Assembly (NCBI RefSeq): GCF_900103125.1
Contig: NZ_FNJV01000001.1
Location: 744,001 to 808,000 of the forward strand
DNA length: 64,000 bases
Direction of reading: 5' to 3'
From: Mucilaginibacter sp. OK268
GTDB lineage: Bacteria > Bacteroidota > Bacteroidia > Sphingobacteriales > Sphingobacteriaceae
Positions within the stretch are counted from its first letter, which is position 1, and each line of letters begins with the position of its first letter. Both the position numbers and the translations under genes were made by a program. The notes beneath the pieces are model-generated. The model was not told the origin of the DNA. It was given only the letters and a program-made list of their open reading frames with translations, and ran no database searches. This document shows positions 54,269-62,701 of this stretch, piece by piece.

Positions 54269-54469
54269 ATGTATATTATTTTATTAGAAGTTACCGCCCT
54301 GCTTGCCGTAATCATTCTTCCGTTACTGGTTGTGCGTAAAAAGTTCAGGAAAAGATCAAAGCCCGTTTATAAGATTGATACCAATACCGAGTATGCCCGC
54401 TATGCTATCAACGAAGATGGTTTCCTGGAAGAAATTAACGTAAGCAATTTATCAAAACACAGGCATTAG
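54269..54469 (+). CDS. Small membrane protein
   Basis: A 66-residue protein with one N-terminal membrane segment (YIILLEVTALLAVIILPLLVV), a basic RKKFRKRSK stretch and a soluble polar tail (NTEYARYAINEDGFLEEINV). A terminator follows within 25 bases. No family is recognised; a small membrane regulator is possible. Confidence 0.55.
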   Translation: MYIILLEVTALLAVIILPLLVVRKKFRKRSKPVYKIDTNTEYARYAINEDGFLEEINVSNLSKHRH

Positions 54470-54488
54470 TATTAATCATACCTCATGC

Positions 54489-54527
54489 AAAAAGCCATTG
54501 TCATTTTACAGGACAATGGCTTTTTTG
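54489..54527 (+). terminator. Terminator
   Basis: AAAAAGCCATTGTC paired with GACAATGGCTTTTT and an ATTTTACAG loop, followed by T. It is likely bidirectional and close to the end of the DinB gene as well. Confidence 0.9.
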
Positions 54528-54549
54528 TTTTTCATAGGTAGGTATTTCT

Positions 54550-55047
54550 TTAAAAACCGCCTTCGTCTGCGCTTGGGCCGTAGCTGCCGGGGATAGGCAC
54601 ATTCAGCAAACGCAGATAAACGCCCATTTGTGCCCGGTGATGCACGGTTTGCGAATAAGCCATCCGGATTACTTCGGCTTTGGTTCTTACACTTATAAGT
54701 TTACCGTCATAACGCAGGGTCCAGTTTTTTTGCAGATCTTCATCACTGGTTTGTGCTAAATGAGTTTTTCCGCTTTCGAGTGATTTTTCAAAAAATTCCA
54801 ATACGCCCTCTGTATTATCATGAGGTTCAAATTTATAGGGATTATGAGCCAGATCAAGCTCATCGGTAGTAAGAGCCATGGTTACCCAGCCCGGTATTTC
54901 AGCAATGTGATTGGCCAGGCGTTGTACGGTCATACTCTTTTCGTGCGGCTGCCATTCATATTTATCGTTAGGTATAATGGCCAGCATTTTGCGAGTGGTT
55001 TGAGCTTCCAGCTCCATTTCTTTTAGTAATGCGGTGATAGTTGACAT
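54550..55047 (-). CDS. DinB-family protein
   Basis: A 165-residue four-helix bundle protein of the DinB/YfiT superfamily. The metal-binding His are probably in RLANHIAEIPGW and in SQTVHHRAQMGVYLRLLN. Such proteins bind nickel, zinc or thiols and some act as thiol-dependent transferases. The substrate is unknown. It is convergent with the small membrane protein. Confidence 0.85.
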   Translation of the reverse strand: MSTITALLKEMELEAQTTRKMLAIIPNDKYEWQPHEKSMTVQRLANHIAEIPGWVTMALTTDELDLAHNPYKFEPHDNTEGVLEFFEKSLESGKTHLAQTSDEDLQKNWTLRYDGKLISVRTKAEVIRMAYSQTVHHRAQMGVYLRLLNVPIPGSYGPSADEGGF

Positions 55048-55263
55048 AAATTATCGTTTTAAATATTTACTGTTCTTGTTTGATGATTCAAAGTAACAAA
55101 CAGCTGGTGACAGCCCTATGTCAGCAGGTTTTTATAAATGAAAAAAAAGATGAAATAACCTATTTGCGCCAGCACTAAGACGAGGTTGAAGTATACAATT
55201 TAAGAGAGGGGATGGACAGGGTTGCCGCTTTAAAACGCAATTGATATCATTGAATTACCAATT

Positions 55264-58017
55264 ATGAACATGAAACCTATACTGCTTTATCTTTTACTCT
55301 TTTTCCCGGTAGTGTGCATGGCGCAAACCCCGGCAGCCGATGGCTTAACCTGCGAATACCTCAGCAATCCCGTAGGTATCGATATCGTAAACCCACGCCT
55401 CAGCTGGAAGATCAATACCACCCAGCGCAATACCATGCAGCAGGCTTACAATATCAGGGTGGCTACAGATGTGTCTTTTTCAGCATCCAAAACAGTTTGG
55501 AACACAGGGAAAGTAACAACAGATTCCTCTATCCTGATCACGTACGCTGGCACTTCCTTAAAACCAGCTACCCGCTATTACTGGCAGGTCAAGGTTTGGG
55601 ATAACCATAACCACGCATCGGCCTGGAGTAAACCGGCTTATTTTGAAACGGGTATGTTTTCGCCCGCCGACTGGACAGCCAGTTGGGTACAACCCAAGCA
55701 GGATTCCGCCGCACGTAAAATACCCGCGGCCATGCTGCGCAAACAATTCAGCGTATCCAAAAAGATCGTATCGGCCCGGGCATACGCCACAGCGCATGGT
55801 TTATATGAGCTATACCTCAACGGAAAAAAAGTAGGCGATCAGGTGCTTACCCCCGGCTGGACGGAATATAAGAAACGCCTGCAATACCAGGTTTATGATA
55901 TTACCGCCATGCTGCAACAAGGCGATAATGTAATAGGCGCTATGGTAGGAGATGGTTGGTTCCGCGGAACAACGGGTTACACCAATCAGTGGGGGTTCTG
56001 GGGTAAAAAATTGGCCCTGCTATGCCAACTACAGATCACCTATGCCGATGGTACGGTGCAGCACATTAATACCGATGGCTCCTGGAAAGGCACAAATGAG
56101 GGCCCTATACGCCTCGACGGTATTTATGATGGCGAAAATTACGATGCCCGCAAAGAGATACCCGGCTGGGCCAGCAAAGGTTTTAACGATGCCGGCTGGG
56201 AGCCTGTTGATGTGGCGGCCTTTGATAATAAAATACTGGTAGGGGTGCAAAGCGTACCCGTACACAAAATACAGGAGATCAAGCCTATTGCCATATTTAA
56301 AAGTCCCAAAGGCACGCAGATTGTGGATTTCGGACAGAATCTTACCGGCTGGATACGCTTAAAAGTAAGCGGTAATGCCGGGCAAAACGTAAAGATCCGC
56401 CATGCCGAAGTGCTGGATAAATTTGGGGAGTTTTATACCGCCAACCTGCGCTCGGCAACGGCAACACTTAACTATACACTTAAGGGTAGCGGGGTAGAGG
56501 TGTTTGAACCGCACTTTACCTTTATGGGTTTCCGTTATATCGCGGTAGAAGGTTTCCCAGGCGAGCTGAAACCGGAGAATTTTACGGCGGTAGTGGTACA
56601 TTCAGATATGCCAATCACGGGGCAGTTTGCCTGTTCCGACACCATGATCAACAAGCTCCAGCATAATATCCAGTGGGGGCAAAAAGGCAATTTCCTGGAT
56701 ATCCCCACCGATTGCCCGCAGCGCGATGAGCGCCTGGGTTGGACGGGCGACGCGCAGGTATTTTCGCGCACGGCAGCCTTTAATATGCAGGTAGCTCCAT
56801 TTTTTGCCAAATGGATAAAAGACGTTGCTGCCGATCAGTCGGCCGATGGGCGGGTGCCATTTGTTGTACCCAATGTTTTTGAAACCAACCACGCTACTTC
56901 AGCAGGCTGGGGTGATGTGTCGGTTATTGTGCCCTGGACCATGTACCAGGTTTATGCCGATAAACGTATCCTGCAAAACCAATATGCCAGCATGAAAGCT
57001 TATGTGGATTATATTATCAAAAAATCCGGGGATAAATATATCTGGCGCGGAGGCAGCGTTTTTGGCGACTGGCTGTTTTATCGTCCCGGTATTTATGATT
57101 TTTCGGAACCCAATGGCTATACCAACCCCGATCTGATCGCCACTGCCTTTTATGCCTACTCCGCTAAACTGCTAAGCCAATCCGCAGGGGTATTAGGTAA
57201 CACTGCGGATGAAAAGTACTACAACGATATATTTGAACAAGTTAAAAAAGCTTTTGTACGCAATTACGTGACCCCAACAGGACGCATTTTTGCCGACTCA
57301 CAAACCGGCTACGTACTGGGCCTGAAATTTGGCCTGGTGCCCGACAGTCTGAAAGCCAAAGCTGCGGCTTACCTGGTTGAAGATGTGCGCAGCCGCAATA
57401 ACCACCTGTCTACAGGCTTTTTAGGTACGCCTTATTTATGCCAGGTACTGTCGCAAAACGGCTATAGCAGTGTGGCTTATGACCTGGTGCTGCAAAAAAC
57501 ATATCCTTCATGGCTGTACCCTGTAAAAATGGGTGCCACTACTATCTGGGAGCGCTGGGACGGTATCAAAACCGACAGTACTTTTGAAGATAAAAGCATG
57601 AACTCCTTTAACCATTACTCCTACGGTGCCGTTGGCGACTGGATGTACCAGCAAATGGCCGGTTTACAATTGGGTAAGGCCGGTTACAAGCATATCATTA
57701 TAAAACCCGAACCTCATCACAAATTCAGCTTTGCCAAAGTAACATTCCAAAGTATGTATGGCCAGGTGTTTTCGGGATGGGAAGTGAATAACGGCACTAT
57801 GCAGATCCACGTGACTATACCCCCTAATACCACAGCCGATATAACCCTGCCGCAGGCCCATGCCGAAGATGTAAAACTCGACGGCAAACCGATAGCTCCT
57901 GACACGGCGCATACGGGTGATGACGGCGTTACCATCAGCGTTGGCTCCGGCGATTATACCTTCAGTTATCCCTGGGTAGAGATAAAAGAGAAAAAGGCCG
58001 TCACGGCTACGATGTAG
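55264..58017 (+). CDS. GH78 alpha-L-rhamnosidase, exported
   Basis: A 917-residue protein with a signal peptide (ending VCMAQ). The domains in order are an N-terminal beta-domain with fibronectin-like fold (about 25-130), Bac_rhamnosid N domains (about 135-430), the (alpha/alpha)6 barrel (about 450-790) and a C-terminal beta-domain. The GH78 catalytic segments TDCPQRDERLGWTGDA and GATTIWERWDG contain the acid and base Glu/Asp. It releases L-rhamnose from plant pectic glycans or glycosides. No rhamnose catabolic genes lie next to it. ATG codons occur at 55264 and 55270. Confidence 0.94.
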   Translation: MNMKPILLYLLLFFPVVCMAQTPAADGLTCEYLSNPVGIDIVNPRLSWKINTTQRNTMQQAYNIRVATDVSFSASKTVWNTGKVTTDSSILITYAGTSLKPATRYYWQVKVWDNHNHASAWSKPAYFETGMFSPADWTASWVQPKQDSAARKIPAAMLRKQFSVSKKIVSARAYATAHGLYELYLNGKKVGDQVLTPGWTEYKKRLQYQVYDITAMLQQGDNVIGAMVGDGWFRGTTGYTNQWGFWGKKLALLCQLQITYADGTVQHINTDGSWKGTNEGPIRLDGIYDGENYDARKEIPGWASKGFNDAGWEPVDVAAFDNKILVGVQSVPVHKIQEIKPIAIFKSPKGTQIVDFGQNLTGWIRLKVSGNAGQNVKIRHAEVLDKFGEFYTANLRSATATLNYTLKGSGVEVFEPHFTFMGFRYIAVEGFPGELKPENFTAVVVHSDMPITGQFACSDTMINKLQHNIQWGQKGNFLDIPTDCPQRDERLGWTGDAQVFSRTAAFNMQVAPFFAKWIKDVAADQSADGRVPFVVPNVFETNHATSAGWGDVSVIVPWTMYQVYADKRILQNQYASMKAYVDYIIKKSGDKYIWRGGSVFGDWLFYRPGIYDFSEPNGYTNPDLIATAFYAYSAKLLSQSAGVLGNTADEKYYNDIFEQVKKAFVRNYVTPTGRIFADSQTGYVLGLKFGLVPDSLKAKAAAYLVEDVRSRNNHLSTGFLGTPYLCQVLSQNGYSSVAYDLVLQKTYPSWLYPVKMGATTIWERWDGIKTDSTFEDKSMNSFNHYSYGAVGDWMYQQMAGLQLGKAGYKHIIIKPEPHHKFSFAKVTFQSMYGQVFSGWEVNNGTMQIHVTIPPNTTADITLPQAHAEDVKLDGKPIAPDTAHTGDDGVTISVGSGDYTFSYPWVEIKEKKAVTATM

Positions 58018-58047
58018 TTAGAAAGGGGGATACCCATCCTCTCCACA

Positions 58048-58183
58048 CGTCATTGCGAGGTACGAAGCAATCCCCGATTTACAGAGTCGCTCTGTATAGG
58101 ATAGAGATTATTAATGTTGTGTTCGTTTTATTTTGTATTAATGAACTCCCTCCGGTCGGTTGTCTTCGTACCTCGCAATGACG
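58048..58183. repeat. Palindromic repeat family A, copy 3 (composite form)
   Basis: CGTCATTGCGAGGTACGAAG at the left and CTTCGTACCTCGCAATGACG at the right. Inside is the segment ATTATTAATGTTG...TATTAATGAACTCCCTC, also present in copies 2 and 5. Confidence 0.88.
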
Positions 58184-58216
58184 CCATTTTTTACATATTT
58201 TAAAAAGTGGAGGGCC

Positions 58217-58332
58217 CGTGCAATTGAAGGGGAGGAAGGGGTTTTATGAAATTCGAAAATTTATACCGCTTGGCTAAACCCCTCCCTGCCTTTGCGCTCA
58301 TGCCAGCCACGCCCCTCCCGTGGGGAGGGAAC
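58217..58332. repeat. Palindromic repeat family B, copy 5
   Basis: GGGGAGGAAGGGGTTTTATG, TAAACCCCTCCCTGCC and GCCCCTCCCGTGGGGAGGGA. The left end is eroded, as the first hairpin is degenerate. Confidence 0.8.
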
Positions 58333-58387
58333 TCAAATACAGCTGTGACTGCAAAATTTATTTATATTAGCTTAAAACAGACCAATT

Positions 58388-58609
58388 ATGCTCAAAAAAG
58401 GCGAACATATTGAAGGCATACCTGCCGAGTTGCAGGTCTTGCTCGACCAGAACGCGGAAGCCAATGAATTTTTTGAAAACCTTTCCAGGTCGTATAAACA
58501 AGGCTATTGTGATTGGGTAGGATCGGCCAAACAGGAAGATACCCGGAAGGTACGGGCCGATAAAGCGCTCATTATGTTGCTTAATAAACAAAAAACACTT
58601 AAAACCTAA
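58388..58609 (+). CDS. YdeI/OmdA-domain small protein
   Basis: A 73-residue protein that corresponds to the C-terminal OmdA domain of the YdeI family (EGIPAELQVLLDQNAEANEF, SYKQGYCDWVGSAKQEDTRK). A lone OmdA domain of this size is known as a separate protein in Bacteroidetes, so it is probably intact. Function is unclear; family names refer to bacteriocin protection. Family A and B repeats flank it on the left, B and C on the right. Confidence 0.75.
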   Translation: MLKKGEHIEGIPAELQVLLDQNAEANEFFENLSRSYKQGYCDWVGSAKQEDTRKVRADKALIMLLNKQKTLKT

Positions 58610-58656
58610 AGGAAGGATTTCGGTACAGGAAGAACTTAAAAGCGGTGGTCCGTGTG

Positions 58657-58756
58657 ATTCCTTCCCTTGGGAAGGGGAGGAAGGGGTTTCAACGCTGGAT
58701 AAACCCCTCCCTGCCTTTGCGTTCATGCCTACCGCACCCCTCCCGTAGGGAGGGAA
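58657..58756. repeat. Palindromic repeat family B, copy 6
   Basis: TTCCTTCCCTTGGGAAGGGG then GAGGAAGGGGTTTC, TAAACCCCTCCCTGCC and ACCCCTCCCGTAGGGAGGGA. It keeps the two nested hairpins of copies 3 to 5. Confidence 0.85.
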
Positions 58757-58773
58757 GCCATTCGGCTTTTTTT

Positions 58774-58855
58774 AGGCCGTCACTCTGAGCTTGTCGAAGG
58801 GTGTGCGCAGAGGCCTACTCACCATGCTTCGACGGGCTCAGCATGACACCCTTTT
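58774..58855. repeat. Palindromic repeat family C, copy 3
   Basis: AGGCCGTCACTCTGAGCTTG paired with GGGCTCAGCATGACACCCTT at the right. It ends just before the methyltransferase stop codon at 58871. Confidence 0.82.
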
Positions 58856-58870
58856 TCCTCGCCTCGGGAC

Positions 58871-59500
58871 TCATTCAACTCCGTCTCTTCTTCTGAAACT
58901 ACAAAAAGTAAAATTCTGTGTGGTATTAAATGGGGTTTGATGATCTTCAGTAATACATCGCAGTTTTTCAAAAGAATCTGCAAACCGGGTGGCCATCGAA
59001 GCTTCAGAATATTGTTTGATCTCCAGGCCGCTACATTTGGTGGGGCCATTTTCTGAAAATGTGCCCAGTACCAGGTAACCGCCCGGATGAATGGCATCCT
59101 CCGCAATGGATACGTAGCTGGCTATTTTATCTTCGGTGGTTAAAAAATGAAAAGCAGCCCGGTCATGCCATACGTGGTACTTTACGGGCGGGATGAATTC
59201 GGTGACGTCTGATACTATCCAATGCACTTTGGCCGCATTTGTACCTAATCTTTTTTGGGCCTTTTCGATAGATGCCTCGGAAATATCCAGCACCCATATA
59301 TTCTGATAACCTTTATCCAGCAAGGCATCCACCAGCCGACTGTCGCCACCACCGATATCAATGATGTTGGCCGACAGATCTACCGGCAGCGATCCCACAA
59401 AATCCATCGAAGTTTTAGGATAGGTTTGAAACCAGCTTACATCATCTTCGGCTTTGCTGCCGTATACATTTTCCCAATGTTGTTTTTCTGAATCGCTCAT
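58871..59500 (-). CDS. Class I SAM-dependent methyltransferase
   Basis: A 209-residue protein with the Rossmann methyltransferase motif I in ANIIDIGGGDSRLVDALLDKG followed by VLDIS, and a later IVSDV motif. The N-terminus HWENVYGSKAEDDVSWFQTYP is like thiopurine or tellurite methyltransferases (TehB/UbiE type). Substrate unknown; detoxifying methylation is possible. The C-terminus has the sequence CSFRRRDGVE. A repeat is 16 bases from its end. Confidence 0.83.
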   Translation of the reverse strand: MSDSEKQHWENVYGSKAEDDVSWFQTYPKTSMDFVGSLPVDLSANIIDIGGGDSRLVDALLDKGYQNIWVLDISEASIEKAQKRLGTNAAKVHWIVSDVTEFIPPVKYHVWHDRAAFHFLTTEDKIASYVSIAEDAIHPGGYLVLGTFSENGPTKCSGLEIKQYSEASMATRFADSFEKLRCITEDHQTPFNTTQNFTFCSFRRRDGVE

Positions 59501-59531
59501 GATATGGGTGTAAATTAAGTATCAATAAGTG

Positions 59532-59628
59532 CGTCATTGCGATGAACGAAGCAATCTCTAAGCTATACAGAGCAAGCATGAATAATTGACCTGCTTTTGT
59601 AGAGATTGCTTCGTTCCTCGCAATGACG
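59532..59628. repeat. Palindromic repeat family A, copy 4 (short form)
   Basis: CGTCATTGCGATGAACGAAG with GCTTCGTTCCTCGCAATGACG. The loop TAAGCTATACAGAGC...TTGACCTGCTTTTGTAG also occurs in copy 5, so this is the basic unit without the inner insertion. Confidence 0.88.
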
Positions 59629-59664
59629 TTTGGTAATAGAATGTTTAGATGGCCAGTAAACCCA

Positions 59665-60048
59665 TTACGCTACCAACTGCTCAAATAACTTATTCAATGT
59701 GGCTTCGGCATCCAACAGCAAGCCCGGGTGTACCTTTGACGATTGTACCACCGTGCTGCGGGTAGCCGTAAGCCAGCGAAAACGGGAAGCCAGGTCCAAT
59801 TTGGCTATAGGGCCTGCCTGTTTATCGCCATGGCATATCCTTTCAAAGGAATTGATATTATCTTTCAGGCAATCCAGGTCCAGGCCCGGGGCCAGTGCGC
59901 TTATGCGGGCTTCGTTCCACACAAACCTAACTTTCAGGAATTGTTGTTTCGGGCAGTAAATGATCACCCCCACATTAATAAATTCCTCGCGCTCTACCCT
60001 CGGCACAACGCGTACTACGGCGTACTCAAATAAGTATGGCTCTTGCAT
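59665..60048 (-). CDS. DUF3037 protein
   Basis: A 127-residue protein of DUF3037: FEYAVVRVVPRVEREEFINV, GVIIYCPKQQFLKVRF and the ending ATLNKLFEQLV. Function is unknown. It overlaps the HipA-like kinase gene by 23 bases (the kinase's 3' end), so the two form one transcriptional and translationally coupled unit. This pairing is known to recur, and the kinase may act on or be controlled by this protein. Confidence 0.88.
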   Translation of the reverse strand: MQEPYLFEYAVVRVVPRVEREEFINVGVIIYCPKQQFLKVRFVWNEARISALAPGLDLDCLKDNINSFERICHGDKQAGPIAKLDLASRFRWLTATRSTVVQSSKVHPGLLLDAEATLNKLFEQLVA

Positions 60049-60823
60049 ATTGTGCTTCTTTTACAAAATTTTCAGACGCGGCTACGCGTGTGGTTAAAAA
60101 ACGGTAGTAAACATCTCGGCGTTCGGCTGGTGTGCCATTTTCCGAATCGTCGGTAAGCCATTCGTCAGGGATCAGGTTAACAATGGCCAGGATGCGCTCA
60201 TCCGTCAGGATCGAACAAAATTCGGCATCAACCTCATCCAGCATCGAAGCCTGGGGCAACAGCACATGATCTTTCACGGGCATAAATGGACGGATGGCCT
60301 GCTCGTCCCAGTTATACCAGGAGTGATGAAAATACAGCGAGGCACCATGATCTATCAGCCAAAGCTCCTTATGCCACATCAGCATATTGGTATTACGAGG
60401 GGTACGGTCAACATTGGTCAACAGGCAATCCAGCCACACAATTTGCGAAGCTGTTTTGGCATCAAGCGTGGTCACTACCGGGTCGAACGTAATAGCGCCC
60501 TGCAGGTAATGCAGCGCCAGGTTAAGGCCCACGCTAAATTTAAGCAGGTCCTGGATCTCCTCATCCGCTTCGGAGCGACCAAAGGCCGGGTCGAGGTTGG
60601 CGAATACCAGCTCAGGCACGCGTAAACCCAGCAGGCGGGCAATTTCGCCGCCTATAAGCTCGGCTATGAGGGCTTTTACGCCCTGGCCCGCGCCGCGAAA
60701 TTTAAGTACATATAAAAACTCGTCGTCACCCTCGGCAATGGCCGGCAGCGAGCCGCCCTCGCGCAGGGGGGTAACGTAGCGTATCACATTAATGGTTCTG
60801 AGTTGTGGTTCAGTGTAATTCAT
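60026..60823 (-). CDS. HipA-like kinase
   Basis: A 265-residue protein of the HipA-family kinase fold, shorter than E. coli HipA (440 residues). It lacks an obvious HipA N-terminal domain. The catalytic loop is in WLDCLLTNVDRTPRNTNML (Asn-x-Asp-Arg...Asn) and the metal Asp in LWLIDHGASLYF. An ATP-binding Lys/Glu region lies near YVLKFRGAGQGVKAL. It overlaps DUF3037 by 23 bases; no HipB-like DNA-binding antitoxin is adjacent. It may be a toxin kinase or a metabolic kinase. Confidence 0.82.
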   Translation of the reverse strand: MNYTEPQLRTINVIRYVTPLREGGSLPAIAEGDDEFLYVLKFRGAGQGVKALIAELIGGEIARLLGLRVPELVFANLDPAFGRSEADEEIQDLLKFSVGLNLALHYLQGAITFDPVVTTLDAKTASQIVWLDCLLTNVDRTPRNTNMLMWHKELWLIDHGASLYFHHSWYNWDEQAIRPFMPVKDHVLLPQASMLDEVDAEFCSILTDERILAIVNLIPDEWLTDDSENGTPAERRDVYYRFLTTRVAASENFVKEAQYARAILI

Positions 60824-60910
60824 TGCAGATGTTCAAATGAAGGCAGGCAAATATAACTAAAAACATAGCGGTAAGTAGGAGAATCACTCTTCAGTGTTGA
60901 GTTGTAAAAA

Positions 60911-61091
60911 AGTTTGGCTAAAGCCTATTTAGGTATTTTTATTTAACCGTTGGCTGAAGCCAAACGGCAATGAATAATAAATGCAGCTATATGTAGATCA
61001 GCATTCAGTTGCATATAAGATAAGACCAGCATTCATTGCCGTCCCATTTATGGGACGGATAGATAGTTAAAAAAGGGGGCTTCAGCCAAAC
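60911..61091. repeat. Palindromic repeat family E, copy 2
   Basis: AGTTTGGCTAAAGCC and GGGCTTCAGCCAAAC at the ends, with CCGTTGGCTGAAGCC and CATTGCCGTCCCATTTATGG inside. It shares GGCTAAAGCC and GTCCCATxxATGGGACGG with the copy at 15368. Confidence 0.82.
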
Positions 61092-61138
61092 AATCTTAAA
61101 GAGATTTCAGCCGGCCGGCTTCACCTATATCATTTATT

Positions 61139-61237
61139 GGCGCAAGTCTTGCGTGATGGGTTGTGTATGAAGGCTGACTTGTGACTCTTCAATAGGCACA
61201 AGTCAGCAACTCGCTGGCAACCACACAAGACTTGCGC
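61139..61237. repeat. Palindromic repeat family H
   Basis: GGCGCAAGTCTTGCGTG at 61139 and the inverted CACAAGACTTGCGC to 61237, with an inner pair GCTGACTTGTG and CACAAGTCAGC. It is adjacent to the family E copy. Confidence 0.82.
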
Positions 61238-61318
61238 TAAAAGCGTATGATACCCGCCAACAAAACTTTTATGTTTAATTATTGTAATGTAAATGTGAAT
61301 TAACCTTTAGGAAATCAT

Positions 61319-62389
61319 ATGACCCAAAATCACAAACAACCTGCAAAAGAAACCGTCGAAAAAGAACTTACCTATATTCAGAAAGTATGGCACACGGTAG
61401 CTATTGTGGCCCTGCTGGTAGTGGTGATCCTGATAGCACGGGTAGCTTTCAATGTACTGCTGATGGTGCTAGCCGGTGTGCTGGTATCGGTTTATTTTCA
61501 TGGCCTGGGCGATATGATACAACGCAAAACCAAATGGAGCAGGCGGGCCTGTATGATCATTTCTGTAGGGGGCACCTTTATAATCCTCACCGTTTTATTT
61601 TGGTTTATGGGGAGCAAGATCTCCCATCAGATAACCGTATTGAGCGATTCGCTGCCTAAAACGGTGAACACGGTTAAAGCAAAATTGTCCGAATCGCCGC
61701 TGGGCAATAAGGTGTTAACGTACCTTTCGGATGATAATTCCGACAAGCTGTTTGCTACCGCCAAACAATTCTTCAATACCAGTTTTGGCGTTTTGGGCAA
61801 TATCTATATCATCATGTTCCTGGCCATATTTTTTACGGCCAATCCCAATTTATATAAAGATGGCATCATTAAACTGATCCCTGAGGACCGGAAAGAGCTG
61901 GCCCGGTGTGTTTTTGACCGCATCAGCATGGCACTCAAAGGCTGGTTGAAGGGAATGATGCTCTCAATGGTGCTGGTGTTTATTTTGATAGGCGTAGGCT
62001 TAAGTATTATGAGTATCCCGGTAGCGCTGGTACTGGCGCTGCTGACGGGTTTGCTGAAACTGATCCCCAACTTTGGCTCCCTGGCCGCCATGATCCCCGG
62101 TGTACTGCTGGCACTCACTATTGGTACCAATACGGCCATCATCGTAGCGTTGATTTATATTGTTTCGCAAACCATTGTTAGCAATATTGTAACCCCGCTG
62201 ATCCAGAAAAAAATGATCAACCTGCCGCCGGCGCTCACCATATTGTCGCAGGTATTGATGGGGACGCTGTCAGGTGTACTGGGTATTATACTGGCGGTTC
62301 CGCTACTGGCTATTGTGATCATATTGGTGGATGAGCTGTATGTGAAAAAGATCGATGCGGAGGCGGAAGTTTTGAGTTCAGAGTCCTGA
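61319..62389 (+). CDS. AI-2E family transporter (PerM/YhhT-like)
   Basis: A 356-residue inner-membrane protein with seven to eight helices. The family segments PIxLVLALLTGLLKLIPNFGS, PVALVLALLTG and VSQTIVSNIVTPLIQKKMI are present. Such proteins have been assigned to AI-2 export, Na+/H+ exchange or unknown roles. It is transcribed alone after a repeat-rich leader. The substrate is not determined. Confidence 0.88.
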   Translation: MTQNHKQPAKETVEKELTYIQKVWHTVAIVALLVVVILIARVAFNVLLMVLAGVLVSVYFHGLGDMIQRKTKWSRRACMIISVGGTFIILTVLFWFMGSKISHQITVLSDSLPKTVNTVKAKLSESPLGNKVLTYLSDDNSDKLFATAKQFFNTSFGVLGNIYIIMFLAIFFTANPNLYKDGIIKLIPEDRKELARCVFDRISMALKGWLKGMMLSMVLVFILIGVGLSIMSIPVALVLALLTGLLKLIPNFGSLAAMIPGVLLALTIGTNTAIIVALIYIVSQTIVSNIVTPLIQKKMINLPPALTILSQVLMGTLSGVLGIILAVPLLAIVIILVDELYVKKIDAEAEVLSSES

Positions 62390-62396
62390 GCCTACT

Positions 62397-62452
62397 CTCC
62401 CGGTCATCACTTCGCTCGCCCATCCTCTTTTCGCCTGCGGCGGAAAGAGGGT
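62397..62452. repeat. Repeat family G, copy 2
   Basis: CCCGGTCATCACTTCGCTCG then CCTCTTTTCGCCTGCGGCGG and AAAGAGGGTGGGC. It is the reverse-complement relative of 51257-51318 and directly follows the permease stop codon. Confidence 0.65.
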
Positions 62453-62471
62453 GGGCAATATTAATAAATTA

Positions 62472-62621
62472 CGTCATTGCGAGGTACGAAGACAACCGAC
62501 CGGAGGGAGTTCATTAATACAAAATAAAACGAACACAACATTAATAATCTCTATACTGTACAGAGCAAACATGAATAGTTGACCTGCTTATGTAGAGATT
62601 GCTTCGTACCTCGCAATGACG
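62472..62621. repeat. Palindromic repeat family A, copy 5 (composite form)
   Basis: ACGTCATTGCGAGGTACGAA at the left and TTCGTACCTCGCAATGACG at the right, with CAACCGACCGGAGGGAGTTC and ATTAATAATCTC inside, in inverse orientation to the inner part of copy 3. Confidence 0.88.
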
Positions 62622-62658
62622 CGCGGAAAAAAGACAAAGCGCAGACAGGGCGACCCCA

Positions 62659-62690
62659 TTTGCTTATCCCTCCAATTTTTTGTATATTTG
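62659..62690 (+). promoter_or_regulatory. Bacteroidetes-type promoter
   Basis: TTTG at 62659-62662 and TATATTTG at 62683-62690, 20 bases apart, match the -33 TTTG and -7 TAnnTTTG consensus of the Bacteroidetes sigma factor. Transcription should begin about 62695, immediately before the hairpin. Confidence 0.7.
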
Positions 62691-62701
62691 AATAAGCACC
62701 G

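Larger units (their letters stand above)
58018..58387. other. Repeat-filled intergenic region
   Basis: 370 bases between GH78 and the OmdA-domain gene, almost wholly occupied by a family A copy (58048-58183) and a family B copy (58217-58332). No gene is seen. Confidence 0.8.
60824..61318. other. Repeat-filled intergenic region
   Basis: 495 bases without a gene. It holds a family E repeat (60911-61091) and a family H repeat (61139-61237). The last 80 bases are AT-rich and likely hold the promoter of the permease gene. Confidence 0.8.
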
